Origin: Methylococcus sp. Mc7 | GTDB taxonomy: Bacteria > Pseudomonadota > Gammaproteobacteria > Methylococcales > Methylococcaceae | Direction of reading: 5' to 3' | DNA length: 64,000 bases | NCBI RefSeq assembly: GCF_019285515.1 | Contig: NZ_CP079095.1 | Span: 3,504,501-3,568,500, forward strand | In this document: piece by piece, positions 54,577 to 63,192 of the stretch | How the letters are laid out: every line of letters begins with the position of its first letter | Position numbering within the stretch: position 1 is the first letter of the stretch | Translations under genes and position numbers: made by a program | Notes under the pieces: generated by a model | Seen by the model: the letters and a program-made list of their open reading frames with translations, nothing else | Told to the model about the DNA's origin: nothing | Database searches by the model: none

Positions 54577-54617
54577 ACGGTGCTGCGAAGATGGACACGG
54601 GGCGGAAGTATGCGGGA

Positions 54618-55613
54618 TCAGGCGTTCGCGGTGGGCTGCGGCAAGTTTGCCGGGGTTTGCTCGGGCTTGGCGGCACTGGAGTTTGCCGGTATGGCTTCGA
54701 TCCGGTAGCGCCCCAGCCCCATGCTGGTGGCCTTGCCGGCGTGTGTCCACTGACCCAGCCAGAGGTAGGGCCAGAACGGGGCGAGGCCCCTGCCGTCGAG
54801 GACGAAGCTGCCGGTGAGCCCGCCCATCTGCATCGTGGTGTCCTGCCGGGAGGAATAGCGGGTCCAGTCGTGCCAGGCCAGCTCGGCTTCTTTCACGACG
54901 AGGTCGCGCGCCCGGGCCATGAGGCCGGCGAAATCGGTTTCCAGCGGGGTGTCGGTGTGGAAATAACTGAGCATGGAGAGGCGCCGCAGCAGCGTGCCGA
55001 ACAGGTCGGCGAAGCCGAAATCCCTGGGGCCGACCTGGTGCTCTTCCCGGCGCAGGCGCAAGGGGGTTTCCAGTTGGACCCGGCAGCGTTCCGGCGGCGG
55101 CGGGATGACGGGGATCGATGCGGGCAGCGGAGTGAGCGGTTGCTCGGCGGCCCAGATCCGGCGGGTGTCGCAGTCGCCGTCGACTTGGTGGATGGCCTGG
55201 AGTTCGAGCCGGTTTTCCCGTTTGCCGATGCCTTGCCGTCCCGCCTGCCGGAGGGCATGCACGAGGTAAGGCAACTGGCGTTCGGCTTGGCCGATCAGGG
55301 TCAGGCCGAGCCGGAAGATTTGGGGCTCGGGGTTGGGTTGGACGTCGAGCACGAAGGGGTGCGGGGCGGCATCGTACTTCCGCATCTTGCGGGTTCCCGG
55401 GGGCGGGGGGGTCTCGAACACGTAGGAATAGACGCAGGCGCGGTAGAGCAGGCATTGCTTGCAGGGGGTGCCGCGGACGACGCAGACCGCGCGCTTGAGC
55501 GCATGGCCGAGGGCGCCGCGCCAGGCCGAGCCGGGATAGTCGGGCAGGCGGACCGGCAGCTCAGAGGAGAATTCGAATCGGTAGTGGGCGAGAGGGAGAC
55601 CAGGCCAGGTCAT
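54618..55613 (-). CDS. cas6: Cas6, crRNA-processing endoribonuclease
   Basis: A 331-residue protein that cuts within the CRISPR repeat to release crRNAs with the 8-nt tag. The N-terminal RAMP part starts LPLAHYRFEFSSELPVRLPD, then YPGSAWRGALGHALKRAVCV and Cys-rich GTPCKQCLLYRACVYSYVFE, as in the Cas6 form that accompanies type III systems. The C-terminal glycine-rich loop is THAGKATSMGLGRYRIEAIP. It is the only cas6 in the window and probably serves both arrays and both effector complexes, because the repeats differ by one base. ATG at 55613 chosen since similarity starts there. Confidence 0.88.
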   Translation of the reverse strand: MTWPGLPLAHYRFEFSSELPVRLPDYPGSAWRGALGHALKRAVCVVRGTPCKQCLLYRACVYSYVFETPPPPGTRKMRKYDAAPHPFVLDVQPNPEPQIFRLGLTLIGQAERQLPYLVHALRQAGRQGIGKRENRLELQAIHQVDGDCDTRRIWAAEQPLTPLPASIPVIPPPPERCRVQLETPLRLRREEHQVGPRDFGFADLFGTLLRRLSMLSYFHTDTPLETDFAGLMARARDLVVKEAELAWHDWTRYSSRQDTTMQMGGLTGSFVLDGRGLAPFWPYLWLGQWTHAGKATSMGLGRYRIEAIPANSSAAKPEQTPANLPQPTANA

Positions 55614-55802
55614 TGTGGGGATGGCAGTGTTGTTGTCGTCGCGCCGATCATAACATTCCGATTCTCGAACGCTGCCCGTCGGCAAGCTTGCCGATGCTTC
55701 ATCCCGGAAAAAGCGGTTGGGTGAGTCTTGAGCGGCCCGAAACCCGACTTCCCCGTGGCTACGTCCTCACTTCTGCCCCGGTGGGAGAGGAGTTCTGCTT
55801 CC

Positions 55803-55835
55803 TTCTCCCTCGGGGGAAGGGCCGGGGATGAGGGC
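55803..55835. repeat. Intergenic copy of the palindromic repeat found in cmr genes
   Basis: TTCTCCCTCGGGGGAAGGGC followed by CGGGGATGAGGGC. Shows that the element also exists outside genes in this genome. The segment 55614-55802 is otherwise without a feature and should contain the cas6 promoter. Confidence 0.6.
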
Positions 55836-55844
55836 TGGCGGCCT

Positions 55845-56003
55845 TTCGGAATTTACTAAGAATCAAGAAAGGAACGCCATACACCCAGCCTGGCAAACCG
55901 AGAGACATCCCCGATGAGGAAACCACCGACTGGAGAGCCGTGTGCGGGAAAACCGCTCGCGCGGTTCGGAGGGCGGGGAGGCGAAAGCCTTCCCGACCCC
56001 TAT
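55845..56003 (+). mobile_element. 3' relic of a group II intron (domains V and VI)
   Basis: Domain V is at 55934-55967: AGAGCCGTGTGCGGGAAAAC then CGCTCGCGCGGTTC, with the AGC catalytic triad and a GAAA tetraloop. Domain VI follows at 55968-56003 (GGAGGGCGGGGAGGCGAAAG, then CCTTCCCGACCCCTAT). The order, sizes and sequence fit a bacterial group II intron. Only about 90 bases of upstream intron sequence remain and the reverse transcriptase gene is missing, so it cannot move alone. The intron strand is plus, opposite to the nuo genes. Confidence 0.85.
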
Positions 56004-56097
56004 CATCATCCAGGGCGGCGGGTCGCCATGACCGTTAGGGCGATGCAGCGAGTGGGGCGGAACCGTCTTGTCGGGCTCCGCCTGGTGCGGTGAGCCG

Positions 56098-57552
56098 CTA
56101 CGGGTTGTCGGCGGTGGTGGTGGGCGGTTGTGGCACGTTGGCGGCGGCATCGATCAAAGGCTGCGGAAACAAGCCGGCCGCGAGGACGAGCAGCGCCGCG
56201 GCGGCCAAGGCGGTTCCGGCCGCCGGATGCAGCGCGAGCCGCTGCCCGGCGACCGCCGGCTGGATCATGGCCAGCACGACCCGGAGGTAATAGTAGATGC
56301 CGATGCCGCTGCCGACGACGACGGTGGCGACCAGCGGCCAGGTCTCCGCCTGCACGCCGGCGGCGAAGACGTAGAACTTGCCGACGAAGCCGACCGTGAG
56401 CGGGATTCCCGCCAGAGACAGCAGGGAGAGCGTCAGTATCGCGGCGAGCCAGGGCGAGCGCCAGAACAGGCCGGCGTAGTCGCTGAGGCGGTCGGATTCG
56501 TGGGCATCGTCGGAAATGGCCGAGATGGCGCCGAAGGCCGCCAGGCTGGTGAGCGTGTAGGCGACGAGGTAGAAGGCGATCGTTTCCGCCTGCAGGTCCC
56601 GCCGCAGCAGCCCCGCGGCGACGAATCCCACCAGCAGGTAACCCATGTGGGCGATCGAAGAGTAGGCGAGCAGGCGTTTCAGGCTGTCCTGCAGCAGCGC
56701 CAGAAGATTGCCGGCCAGGATGGACACGACGGCCAGGAGGCCGAGCACGCAGAGAAAGGTTTCCGAGCGCTCGGCATGAACGGTGGTGAAAAACCTGAGC
56801 AGCAAGGCGAACACGGACGCCTTCGACACGGTCGCCAGGAAGGCGGTGACCGGCGCGGGCGCGCCCTGGTAGACGTCCGGCGTCCACAGGTGGAACGGCA
56901 CCAGCGACAGCTTGAAGCCGATCGCGGCCAGGATCAGGAACATGCCGGCGAGAGCGAGCGGTTTTTGTTCCAGCTCCGCGCCGCTCGCGCCGATCTGTTC
57001 GAACGAGAGTACGCCCAGGTCGCCGTAGACCAGCGCCATGCCGAACATGAGGAAAGAAGAGGCGAGTCCCGACAGCATCAGGTATTTGATGCCCGCCTCC
57101 AGCGGGCGGGAGGCCCGGACGCTGTAGGCGATCATCGGGAACAGGGAGATCGTCAGCACCTCCAGGCCGAGGAAGAACATGGCGAGATGGGCGCTGGATA
57201 CCAGCAGCAGTGCCCCCAGGGTCGAGGTGAGGAGCAGCACGAAGATTTCTTCGTTCTCGTTCTCGCGCCGGCGGAAATAGGCCAGGCACAGGAGGGCGAC
57301 GGCGAGCGCGGCGAGAAGGAAAAGCGCATGGAAGAACAGTCCGTAGGCGTCGACCAGCAGCAGGCCGGTGACGCGGGCCGGCGCGACCGACAGCGCGCAG
57401 GGCAGGGTGGACAGCGTGGCCAGCAGGCCGCCGACCGTCAGCCAGAAAACGAGGCGGAAGCTCCGCCGGATCGCGATGGCGAGCATCACGGCGACGGCGG
57501 CCGCCGACAGTACGATGAAGGGGAGCAGGGCGGTGAAAGCGTCGGCGGTCAC
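56098..57552 (-). CDS. nuoN: NADH-quinone oxidoreductase subunit N
   Basis: A 484-residue antiporter-like membrane subunit of respiratory complex I with about 14 hydrophobic segments. Landmarks: LGLEVLTISLFPMIAYSVRA (conserved Glu in TM5), FKLSLVPFHLWTPDVYQGAP (Lys in TM7), AYSSIAHMGYLLVGFVAAGL and LSLAGIPLTVGFVGKFYVF. It takes part in proton pumping. Last gene of the nuo operon in the window, one base after nuoM. Confidence 0.97.
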   Translation of the reverse strand: MTADAFTALLPFIVLSAAAVAVMLAIAIRRSFRLVFWLTVGGLLATLSTLPCALSVAPARVTGLLLVDAYGLFFHALFLLAALAVALLCLAYFRRRENENEEIFVLLLTSTLGALLLVSSAHLAMFFLGLEVLTISLFPMIAYSVRASRPLEAGIKYLMLSGLASSFLMFGMALVYGDLGVLSFEQIGASGAELEQKPLALAGMFLILAAIGFKLSLVPFHLWTPDVYQGAPAPVTAFLATVSKASVFALLLRFFTTVHAERSETFLCVLGLLAVVSILAGNLLALLQDSLKRLLAYSSIAHMGYLLVGFVAAGLLRRDLQAETIAFYLVAYTLTSLAAFGAISAISDDAHESDRLSDYAGLFWRSPWLAAILTLSLLSLAGIPLTVGFVGKFYVFAAGVQAETWPLVATVVVGSGIGIYYYLRVVLAMIQPAVAGQRLALHPAAGTALAAAALLVLAAGLFPQPLIDAAANVPQPPTTTADNP

Positions 57553-57553
57553 G

Positions 57554-59029
57554 TCAGGTTCCTCGCTGAGCCAGGGTCCGGGTCAGTCCGTTTACCGTGG
57601 CATCGGTGTAGGCCAGCATCGATTGGGGATGGAGCCCCATCCAGGCAGTCGCGGCGACCAGGAACAGCATCACCCCCATTTCGCGCAGGCCGAAGTCCCG
57701 GACTTCGCGGGGCGAGGCCGGCCCGTGGAACGCTCGCTGCATCACGTATAGCGCATAGACCGGCGCCAGGATCAGGCCGAGGGCGGCGAATGCGGTGATG
57801 ACGGTATCGACGCGGAAACTCCCCAGCAGCACCAGGAATTCGCCGACGAAATTGCCCAGCCCGGGCATGCCCAGCGCGGCGACCGAGAAAAACAGGGTGA
57901 TCGCGCCGATGCGGGGCGCCAGTGTCCACAAGCCGCCCATCTTGTCCATGTCGCGGGTGTGCAGCCGCTCCTGCAAGGCGCCGGCGACCATGAACAGCGC
58001 CGCCGCGCTGACGCCGTGGGCGAGCATGGTCATCACCGCGCCCTGCAGCGCCGCGGCGTTGCCGGCGAAGACGCCGAGCAGCACGAAGCCCATGTGGCTG
58101 ACGCTGGTATAGGCGATGAGGCGCTTGAGGTCGGTCTGGGCGAAGGCGAGCTTGGCGGCGTAGAGGATGCTGACCGCGCCCAGCGCCATGGCGACGGGTG
58201 CGAAATCCTGCGCGGCGCCGGGGAACAGCGGCACCACGAAGCGCAGCAGGCCGTAGGCGCCGGTCTTGAGCAGCACCCCGGCCAGGATCACGCTGCCGCC
58301 GGTCGGCGCCTGGGTATGGGCGTCCGGCAGCCAGGTGTGGAAGGGAACCGCCGGCAGCTTGACCGTGAAGGCGACGAAGAAGCCGAGCATGATCCAGCGG
58401 GCCGCGCCCGGATACAGATCGGCCTCGAGCAGCTCGAAATAATCGAAGCTGAGCGTCCGCGTCGTCTGGTAGTGCAGGAACACCAGGCCGAGGATCGCGA
58501 TCAGCATCAAGAGTCCGCTGACCTGGGTGAAGATGAAGAACTTCATGGCCGCATAGGCCCGGTTCTCGTGCCCCCAGATGCCGATCAGGAGATACATCGG
58601 GATCAGCATGACTTCCCAGAAGAAGAAGAACAGGAACAGGTCGAGGGCGAGGAACACCCCGATGACCCCCGCCAGCGTCCACAGCAGGTTGAAATGGAAG
58701 AAACCGCAACGTTCGCGGATCTCGGTCCAGGAGCAGAGCACCGCGGCGAAGCCGAGGAACACCGTCAGCGCGATGAGCAGCAGGCTGAGTCCGTCGAGGG
58801 CCAGATGGAAGCGGATGCCGAAGCGCGGAATCCAGGCCCAGTCGGTCTGCGCCAGCCAGGCGGCTTCGGGCGCGGCGCCGGTCTCCGCGAACAGGGTCAG
58901 GACCAGCACGGCGTCGACGGCCAAGGCGGCCAGCGCCAGCCAGCGCGGGGCGTCGTCCCGCCAGCGCCCGGCGGGGAGCGACAGCAGCCCGCCAATGAGG
59001 GGAACCAGGATCAGCCAGAGCAGGATCAT
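57554..59029 (-). CDS. nuoM: NADH-quinone oxidoreductase subunit M
   Basis: A 491-residue antiporter-like subunit. LFFFFFWEVMLIPMYLLIGI has the conserved Glu of TM5, FTVKLPAVPFHTWLPDAHTQ the Lys of TM7, and AYTSVSHMGFVLLGVFAGN the Lys/His region of TM8. The start is the ATG at 59029, overlapping the nuoL stop in ATGA; a longer open frame to 59263 is a shadow of nuoL. Confidence 0.97.
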   Translation of the reverse strand: MILLWLILVPLIGGLLSLPAGRWRDDAPRWLALAALAVDAVLVLTLFAETGAAPEAAWLAQTDWAWIPRFGIRFHLALDGLSLLLIALTVFLGFAAVLCSWTEIRERCGFFHFNLLWTLAGVIGVFLALDLFLFFFFWEVMLIPMYLLIGIWGHENRAYAAMKFFIFTQVSGLLMLIAILGLVFLHYQTTRTLSFDYFELLEADLYPGAARWIMLGFFVAFTVKLPAVPFHTWLPDAHTQAPTGGSVILAGVLLKTGAYGLLRFVVPLFPGAAQDFAPVAMALGAVSILYAAKLAFAQTDLKRLIAYTSVSHMGFVLLGVFAGNAAALQGAVMTMLAHGVSAAALFMVAGALQERLHTRDMDKMGGLWTLAPRIGAITLFFSVAALGMPGLGNFVGEFLVLLGSFRVDTVITAFAALGLILAPVYALYVMQRAFHGPASPREVRDFGLREMGVMLFLVAATAWMGLHPQSMLAYTDATVNGLTRTLAQRGT

Positions 59030-60867
59030 ACCCACACCCCCACGGCCAGGATCAAGGCGGCGCCGAACAGCATGCCGGCGGCGTAGCGCCGGAGCTGCCC
59101 GGTCTGGGTGGGCGCCAGCAGGCGGTGGCCGAGGCGGGTAAGGGCGACGATGCCCTGATACGGCCGGTCGACGGCATCGCCTTTGTTCAGCCTGGCGAGC
59201 GCGACGAAGGGAAAGACGAACAGCCGGTCGTAAAGCCAGTCCATGCCCCATCCGCTGAACCACAGGCGGCGCAATGCCTCTCCTCCGGGGAGCTTCAGCA
59301 GGGCCTCGGCGGAAGCGGTTCCGGTGCGGTAGACGAGATAGCCGATCGCGACGCCGAGGAAGGGCGCCGCCGTGGTCAAGAGGCCGATCGGGCCGCCGGC
59401 TTCCTCGGTTCCGGCCTCAGGCAGCGCCGGGAACAGCGGCAGCTTGGCCAGTCCCCCGGCCAGGGAAAGAATGGCGAGGATGACCAGCGGCACACCGATG
59501 TTCGAGCCGTAGTGCGGGCGGGCTGGCGTCCGTTCCGTGCCGAAAAAGGCGACCAGGAGCAGCCGGGTGCTGTAGATGCCGGTGAGGATCGCGCCCGCCG
59601 TGCCCGCGGCCCACAGCAACGGCCCGGCGTTGCCCGATCCGTAGGCGCCGAGCAGGATTTCGTGCTTGCTGTAATAGCCCGAAGTGAACGGCAGGGCGAC
59701 CAGGGCCGCCAGGCCGACGACGAAGGTCCAGAACACCAGCGGCAGGCTGCGCCGCAGGCCCCCCATCCTGAAGATGTCCTGTTCGTGGTGCAGCGAGAGG
59801 ATGACGGCGCCGGCGCCGAGGAACAGCAGGGCTTTGAAGAAGGCGTGGGTGGTCAGGTGGAAGATCGCCGCGGACCAGGCGCCCACGCCGAGCGCCAGGA
59901 ACATGTAGCCGATCTGGCTGATGGTGGAATAGGCCAGGACGCGCTTGATATCGGTCTGGGTCAGGGCGCTGAAACCGGACATCAGCAGGGTGATCGCGCC
60001 CACGACCGCGACCAGGGCCTGCACGTCGGGAGCGAGGGTGAACAGCACATGGGTGCGGGCGATCAGGTAGACGCCGGCGGTCACCATGGTGGCGGCGTGG
60101 ATCAGTGCGCTGATCGGCGTGGGGCCGGCCATGGCGTCCGGCAGCCAGACCTGCAGCGGCAACTGGGCCGACTTGCCGACCGCGCCGCCGAGCAGCAGCA
60201 GGGCCGTGGCGACAGCCAGGGTCGAGCCCGCCGGCCATTGGGCGCTCGCCCTGGCCATGGCCTCCTGGATGTCGAGGGTGCCGAGCTGGCTGAACAGCAG
60301 GAACAGCCCCAGCGCCATGGCGGTGTCCCCGACGCGGGTCACGACGAAGGCCTTGCGGGCCGCGTATCCGTTCTCGGGTTTCTCGTACCAGAAGCCGATC
60401 AGAAGGTAGCTGCACAGCCCCACGCCTTCCCAGCCGAGATAGAGCAGCGGCAGGTTGTCCGCCAGCACCAGGATCAGCATGGCGAAGACGAACAGGTTCA
60501 TGTAGGCGAAGAAGCGGGCCATGCCGGGGTCGTCGGCCATGTAGCCGGCGGAATAGACGTGGATCAAAAAACCGACCCCGGTGACCACCAGCAGCATGTT
60601 GAGCGACAGGGCATCGAGGTAGAAGGCGAAGTCGACGCCGAAGTCGCCCGCCGCCATCCAGTGCCACAGCGTCTGCCGGAACACCCGGGCTTCCGGCGCC
60701 AGGGCCAGAAGCTCGAACGCCAGGGCTGCCGCCAGGGCCGCCGAGAGTCCGACCGAGCCGGCGCCGATCCAGGGGGCGTAGGCCCTGGGCAGCCGGCCTT
60801 CGCTCCCGGTGAGGATCAGGAAGCCCGCCAGAGGAATGAAGGGAACCAGCCACAACAGATTCAGCAT
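59026..60867 (-). CDS. nuoL: NADH-quinone oxidoreductase subunit L
   Basis: A 613-residue antiporter-like subunit with the long C-terminal lateral helix region. Landmarks: FLIHVYSAGYMADDPGMARF, LGWEGVGLCSYLLIGFWYEK, SAQLPLQVWLPDAMAGPTPI and YSTISQIGYMFLALGVGAWS. Length is normal. It begins 8 bases after nuoK. Confidence 0.97.
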   Translation of the reverse strand: MLNLLWLVPFIPLAGFLILTGSEGRLPRAYAPWIGAGSVGLSAALAAALAFELLALAPEARVFRQTLWHWMAAGDFGVDFAFYLDALSLNMLLVVTGVGFLIHVYSAGYMADDPGMARFFAYMNLFVFAMLILVLADNLPLLYLGWEGVGLCSYLLIGFWYEKPENGYAARKAFVVTRVGDTAMALGLFLLFSQLGTLDIQEAMARASAQWPAGSTLAVATALLLLGGAVGKSAQLPLQVWLPDAMAGPTPISALIHAATMVTAGVYLIARTHVLFTLAPDVQALVAVVGAITLLMSGFSALTQTDIKRVLAYSTISQIGYMFLALGVGAWSAAIFHLTTHAFFKALLFLGAGAVILSLHHEQDIFRMGGLRRSLPLVFWTFVVGLAALVALPFTSGYYSKHEILLGAYGSGNAGPLLWAAGTAGAILTGIYSTRLLLVAFFGTERTPARPHYGSNIGVPLVILAILSLAGGLAKLPLFPALPEAGTEEAGGPIGLLTTAAPFLGVAIGYLVYRTGTASAEALLKLPGGEALRRLWFSGWGMDWLYDRLFVFPFVALARLNKGDAVDRPYQGIVALTRLGHRLLAPTQTGQLRRYAAGMLFGAALILAVGVWV

Positions 60868-60875
60868 GACGACTC

Positions 60876-61184
60876 CTAACCTTGCATTTCGCTCAGGCGA
60901 TCCGCGTCCAGCGTTTTGTAACGCCGGTAGATCTGCAGCACCAGCCCCAGGCCGACGCCGACCTCGGCGGCGGCGAGGGTCAGGATCAACAGGAACATGA
61001 CCTGGCCGTCGGGCTGGCCCCAGCGTGAGCCGGCGGCAATGAAGGCCATTCCCGCCGCGTTCAGCATGATCTCCACCGACATCAGCATCACGATCAGGTT
61101 GCGGCGGATCAGCAGGGCGACGAGGCCCAGCACGAACAGGACCGAGGCCAGGAGCAGCGTGTGTTCGAACGGAATCGGCACCAT
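60876..61184 (-). CDS. nuoK: NADH-quinone oxidoreductase subunit K
   Basis: A 102-residue protein with three membrane helices: [40 protein letters not shown] (with the conserved Glu of helix II) and [20 protein letters not shown] (conserved Glu of helix III). The ATG at 61184 is used; the longer frame is a shadow of nuoJ. Confidence 0.96.
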   Translation of the reverse strand: MVPIPFEHTLLLASVLFVLGLVALLIRRNLIVMLMSVEIMLNAAGMAFIAAGSRWGQPDGQVMFLLILTLAAAEVGVGLGLVLQIYRRYKTLDADRLSEMQG

Positions 61185-61195
61185 CGCTTCAGCTC

Positions 61196-61690
61196 CTAGG
61201 ACTTGAGGGGACGGCCGAGGTGATAGGCGCCGACCAGCCCCGCCAGCAGCAGCATGGAGGCCGTTTCGACCGCCAGCAGGTAGGGGCCGAACAGGGCGAT
61301 GCCGAGCGTCTTGGACTCGACGATCCGGCCCGCCTCGTGGGCGCCGGAGCGCGTCAGGGTGACCAGCAGTTCCGCGAACAGGATGGCACAGAGCGCGGCC
61401 GGACCGTGCCAGATGCCGGGACACAGCCATTGCTTCTCCCGCTCGATCGTCTTTTTGCCGAGATTGAGCATCATCACCACGAAGACGAACAGCACGATGA
61501 TCGCTCCGGCGTAGATGATCACCTCCAGCACCGCCGCGAAAAAAGCCCCCAGCAGGTAGAAGATGAAGCCCGAGGCCAGGAGCGAGACGATGAGGTAGAG
61601 CAGGGCATGCACGGTGTTGCACTGGATCACCACCATGAAGGTGGCGGCGACGGCGACCAGGGCGGAGAGGTAGAAGAGGGTCAGTTCCAT
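61196..61690 (-). CDS. nuoJ: NADH-quinone oxidoreductase subunit J
   Basis: A 164-residue protein with five membrane helices. [20 protein letters not shown] and [20 protein letters not shown] (the pi-bulge helix 3 with Tyr) identify it, followed by [14 protein letters not shown]. The start follows nuoI by about 20 bases. Confidence 0.95.
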   Translation of the reverse strand: MELTLFYLSALVAVAATFMVVIQCNTVHALLYLIVSLLASGFIFYLLGAFFAAVLEVIIYAGAIIVLFVFVVMMLNLGKKTIEREKQWLCPGIWHGPAALCAILFAELLVTLTRSGAHEAGRIVESKTLGIALFGPYLLAVETASMLLLAGLVGAYHLGRPLKS

Positions 61691-61712
61691 GTCGGTGCCT
61701 GTGGGGTTGCGG

Positions 61713-62228
61713 TCAGGGCAGGAGGCTTCGGACGTCGATCGGGGGGGCTTCGTTTTCCGCCTGCCCCTTGTCCTTGCCGCCGATCGCCTTGCCCGCCACC
61801 CGGTAGAAGCTGTAGCCCGGATATTTGCCGGTGCCCTGGATCAGCAGGTGCTCCTTTTCGTACACGAGGTTGCGGCGGTCGTATTCGCACAACTCGAAAT
61901 CGGGGGTGAGCTGGATCGCGTAGGTCGGGCAGGCTTCCTCGCACAGTCCGCAGAGGATGCAGCGCGAGAAATTGATGCGGAAGAACTCCGGATACCAGCG
62001 GCCGTCGACGTCCTCGGTCTTCTGCAGCGCGATGCAATCCACCGGACACACCGCCGCGCAGAGGTTGCAGGCGACGCAGCGCTCCTCGCCGTCGGGGTCG
62101 CGGGTGAGCACGATGCGGCCGCGGTAGCGCGGATAGAGCTTGGGCCGCTGTTCGGGGTACTGGACCGTATCCGCCCGGGTGAAGGTGTGCTTGAGCACGA
62201 TCCAGAGGGTGCGCAGTTGGCTGATCAT
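61713..62228 (-). CDS. nuoI: NADH-quinone oxidoreductase subunit I
   Basis: A 171-residue peripheral arm subunit carrying two 4Fe-4S clusters (N6a, N6b). Both eight-Cys motifs are intact: [17 protein letters not shown] and [19 protein letters not shown]. The N-terminal amphipathic helix ([20 protein letters not shown]) binds the membrane. 13 bases after nuoH. Confidence 0.97.
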   Translation of the reverse strand: MISQLRTLWIVLKHTFTRADTVQYPEQRPKLYPRYRGRIVLTRDPDGEERCVACNLCAAVCPVDCIALQKTEDVDGRWYPEFFRINFSRCILCGLCEEACPTYAIQLTPDFELCEYDRRNLVYEKEHLLIQGTGKYPGYSFYRVAGKAIGGKDKGQAENEAPPIDVRSLLP

Positions 62229-62241
62229 CTCGCTTCCTCCC

Positions 62242-63192
62242 TCACGGCACCGACAGGCCGACGGCCCCGGTGACGACGATATTGACCAGCGTCAGCGGCA
62301 GCATCACCTTCCAGCCGAAACTCATGAGCTGGTCGTAGCGCGGACGGGCCAGCGCCGCCCGCAGCAGGATGAAGAACATGATGAAGACCAGGGTCTTGAG
62401 GATGAACCACGCCAAGGGCGGCAGGAAGGCCGGCCCTAGCCAGCCGCCGAAGAAAAGCGTCACCAGGATGGCCGAGTTCAGAGTGATGCCTAAATATTCC
62501 CCGACGAAGAACATGCCGAACTTCATGCCGGAGTATTCGGTGTGGAAGCCGCCGGTGATTTCCTGTTCGGCTTCCGGCAGGTCGAAGGGCGCGCGATGGC
62601 ATTCCGCCACGGCCGCCACCAGGAAGGCGAGGAAGCCGGCGAACTGCGGCAGCACGTACCAGCAGTCCTTCTGCGCCTCGACGATCTCCCGCAGGTTGAA
62701 GCTGCCGGACAGCATCACCACGCCCATGGCGGCCAGGCCCATGAACACCTCGTAGCTGATGCTCTGGGCGGCGGCGCGCAGGCTCCCGAGCAGGGAGTAT
62801 TTGTTGTTCGAGGCATAGCCGGCCAGCACCTGGCTGTAGACCGCCAGCGAAGACAGCGCGAAGAAATACAGCAGGCCGAAGTTGAAGTCGATGACGCCCA
62901 CGCCCGGCGCGAACGGCACCACCACGAAGCCGAGCAGCATGGTCACCATGACGATGGCCGGCGCGATGACGAACACCGGTTTGTCGGCGAAAGGTGGAAT
63001 CCAGTCTTCCTTGAAGAAGATCTTGACCATGTCCGCCACCACTTGCCCCAGCCCCAGCGGGCCGACCCGGTTGGGCCCGAGCCGGTCCTGCCAGATCCCG
63101 ATCAGGCGGCGCTCCACCCAGATCAGCCAGGCCGCGACGACCACGACCGAGAGCAGGATGCCGACGACGACATAGGGCGATCCGACGGTCAT
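62242..63192 (-). CDS. nuoH: NADH-quinone oxidoreductase subunit H
   Basis: A 316-residue membrane subunit with eight helices that closes the quinone cavity. Typical: [60 protein letters not shown] (the conserved acidic loop) and [23 protein letters not shown] at 63192 overlaps the nuoG stop in ATGA. Confidence 0.97.
   Translation of the reverse strand: MTVGSPYVVVGILLSVVVVAAWLIWVERRLIGIWQDRLGPNRVGPLGLGQVVADMVKIFFKEDWIPPFADKPVFVIAPAIVMVTMLLGFVVVPFAPGVGVIDFNFGLLYFFALSSLAVYSQVLAGYASNNKYSLLGSLRAAAQSISYEVFMGLAAMGVVMLSGSFNLREIVEAQKDCWYVLPQFAGFLAFLVAAVAECHRAPFDLPEAEQEITGGFHTEYSGMKFGMFFVGEYLGITLNSAILVTLFFGGWLGPAFLPPLAWFILKTLVFIMFFILLRAALARPRYDQLMSFGWKVMLPLTLVNIVVTGAVGLSVP

Noticed and set aside
53446-55455. 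669-codon version of the NE0113 CARF gene
   Set aside because: The first ~290 codons are an off-frame reading of cas6; family similarity begins at the ATG at 54576.
56068-60879. Very long plus-strand open frames (over 550 codons) opposite nuoN, nuoM and nuoL
   Set aside because: GC-rich antisense shadows with Gly/Gln/Arg/His-rich composition; the minus-strand frames are clear Nuo subunits.
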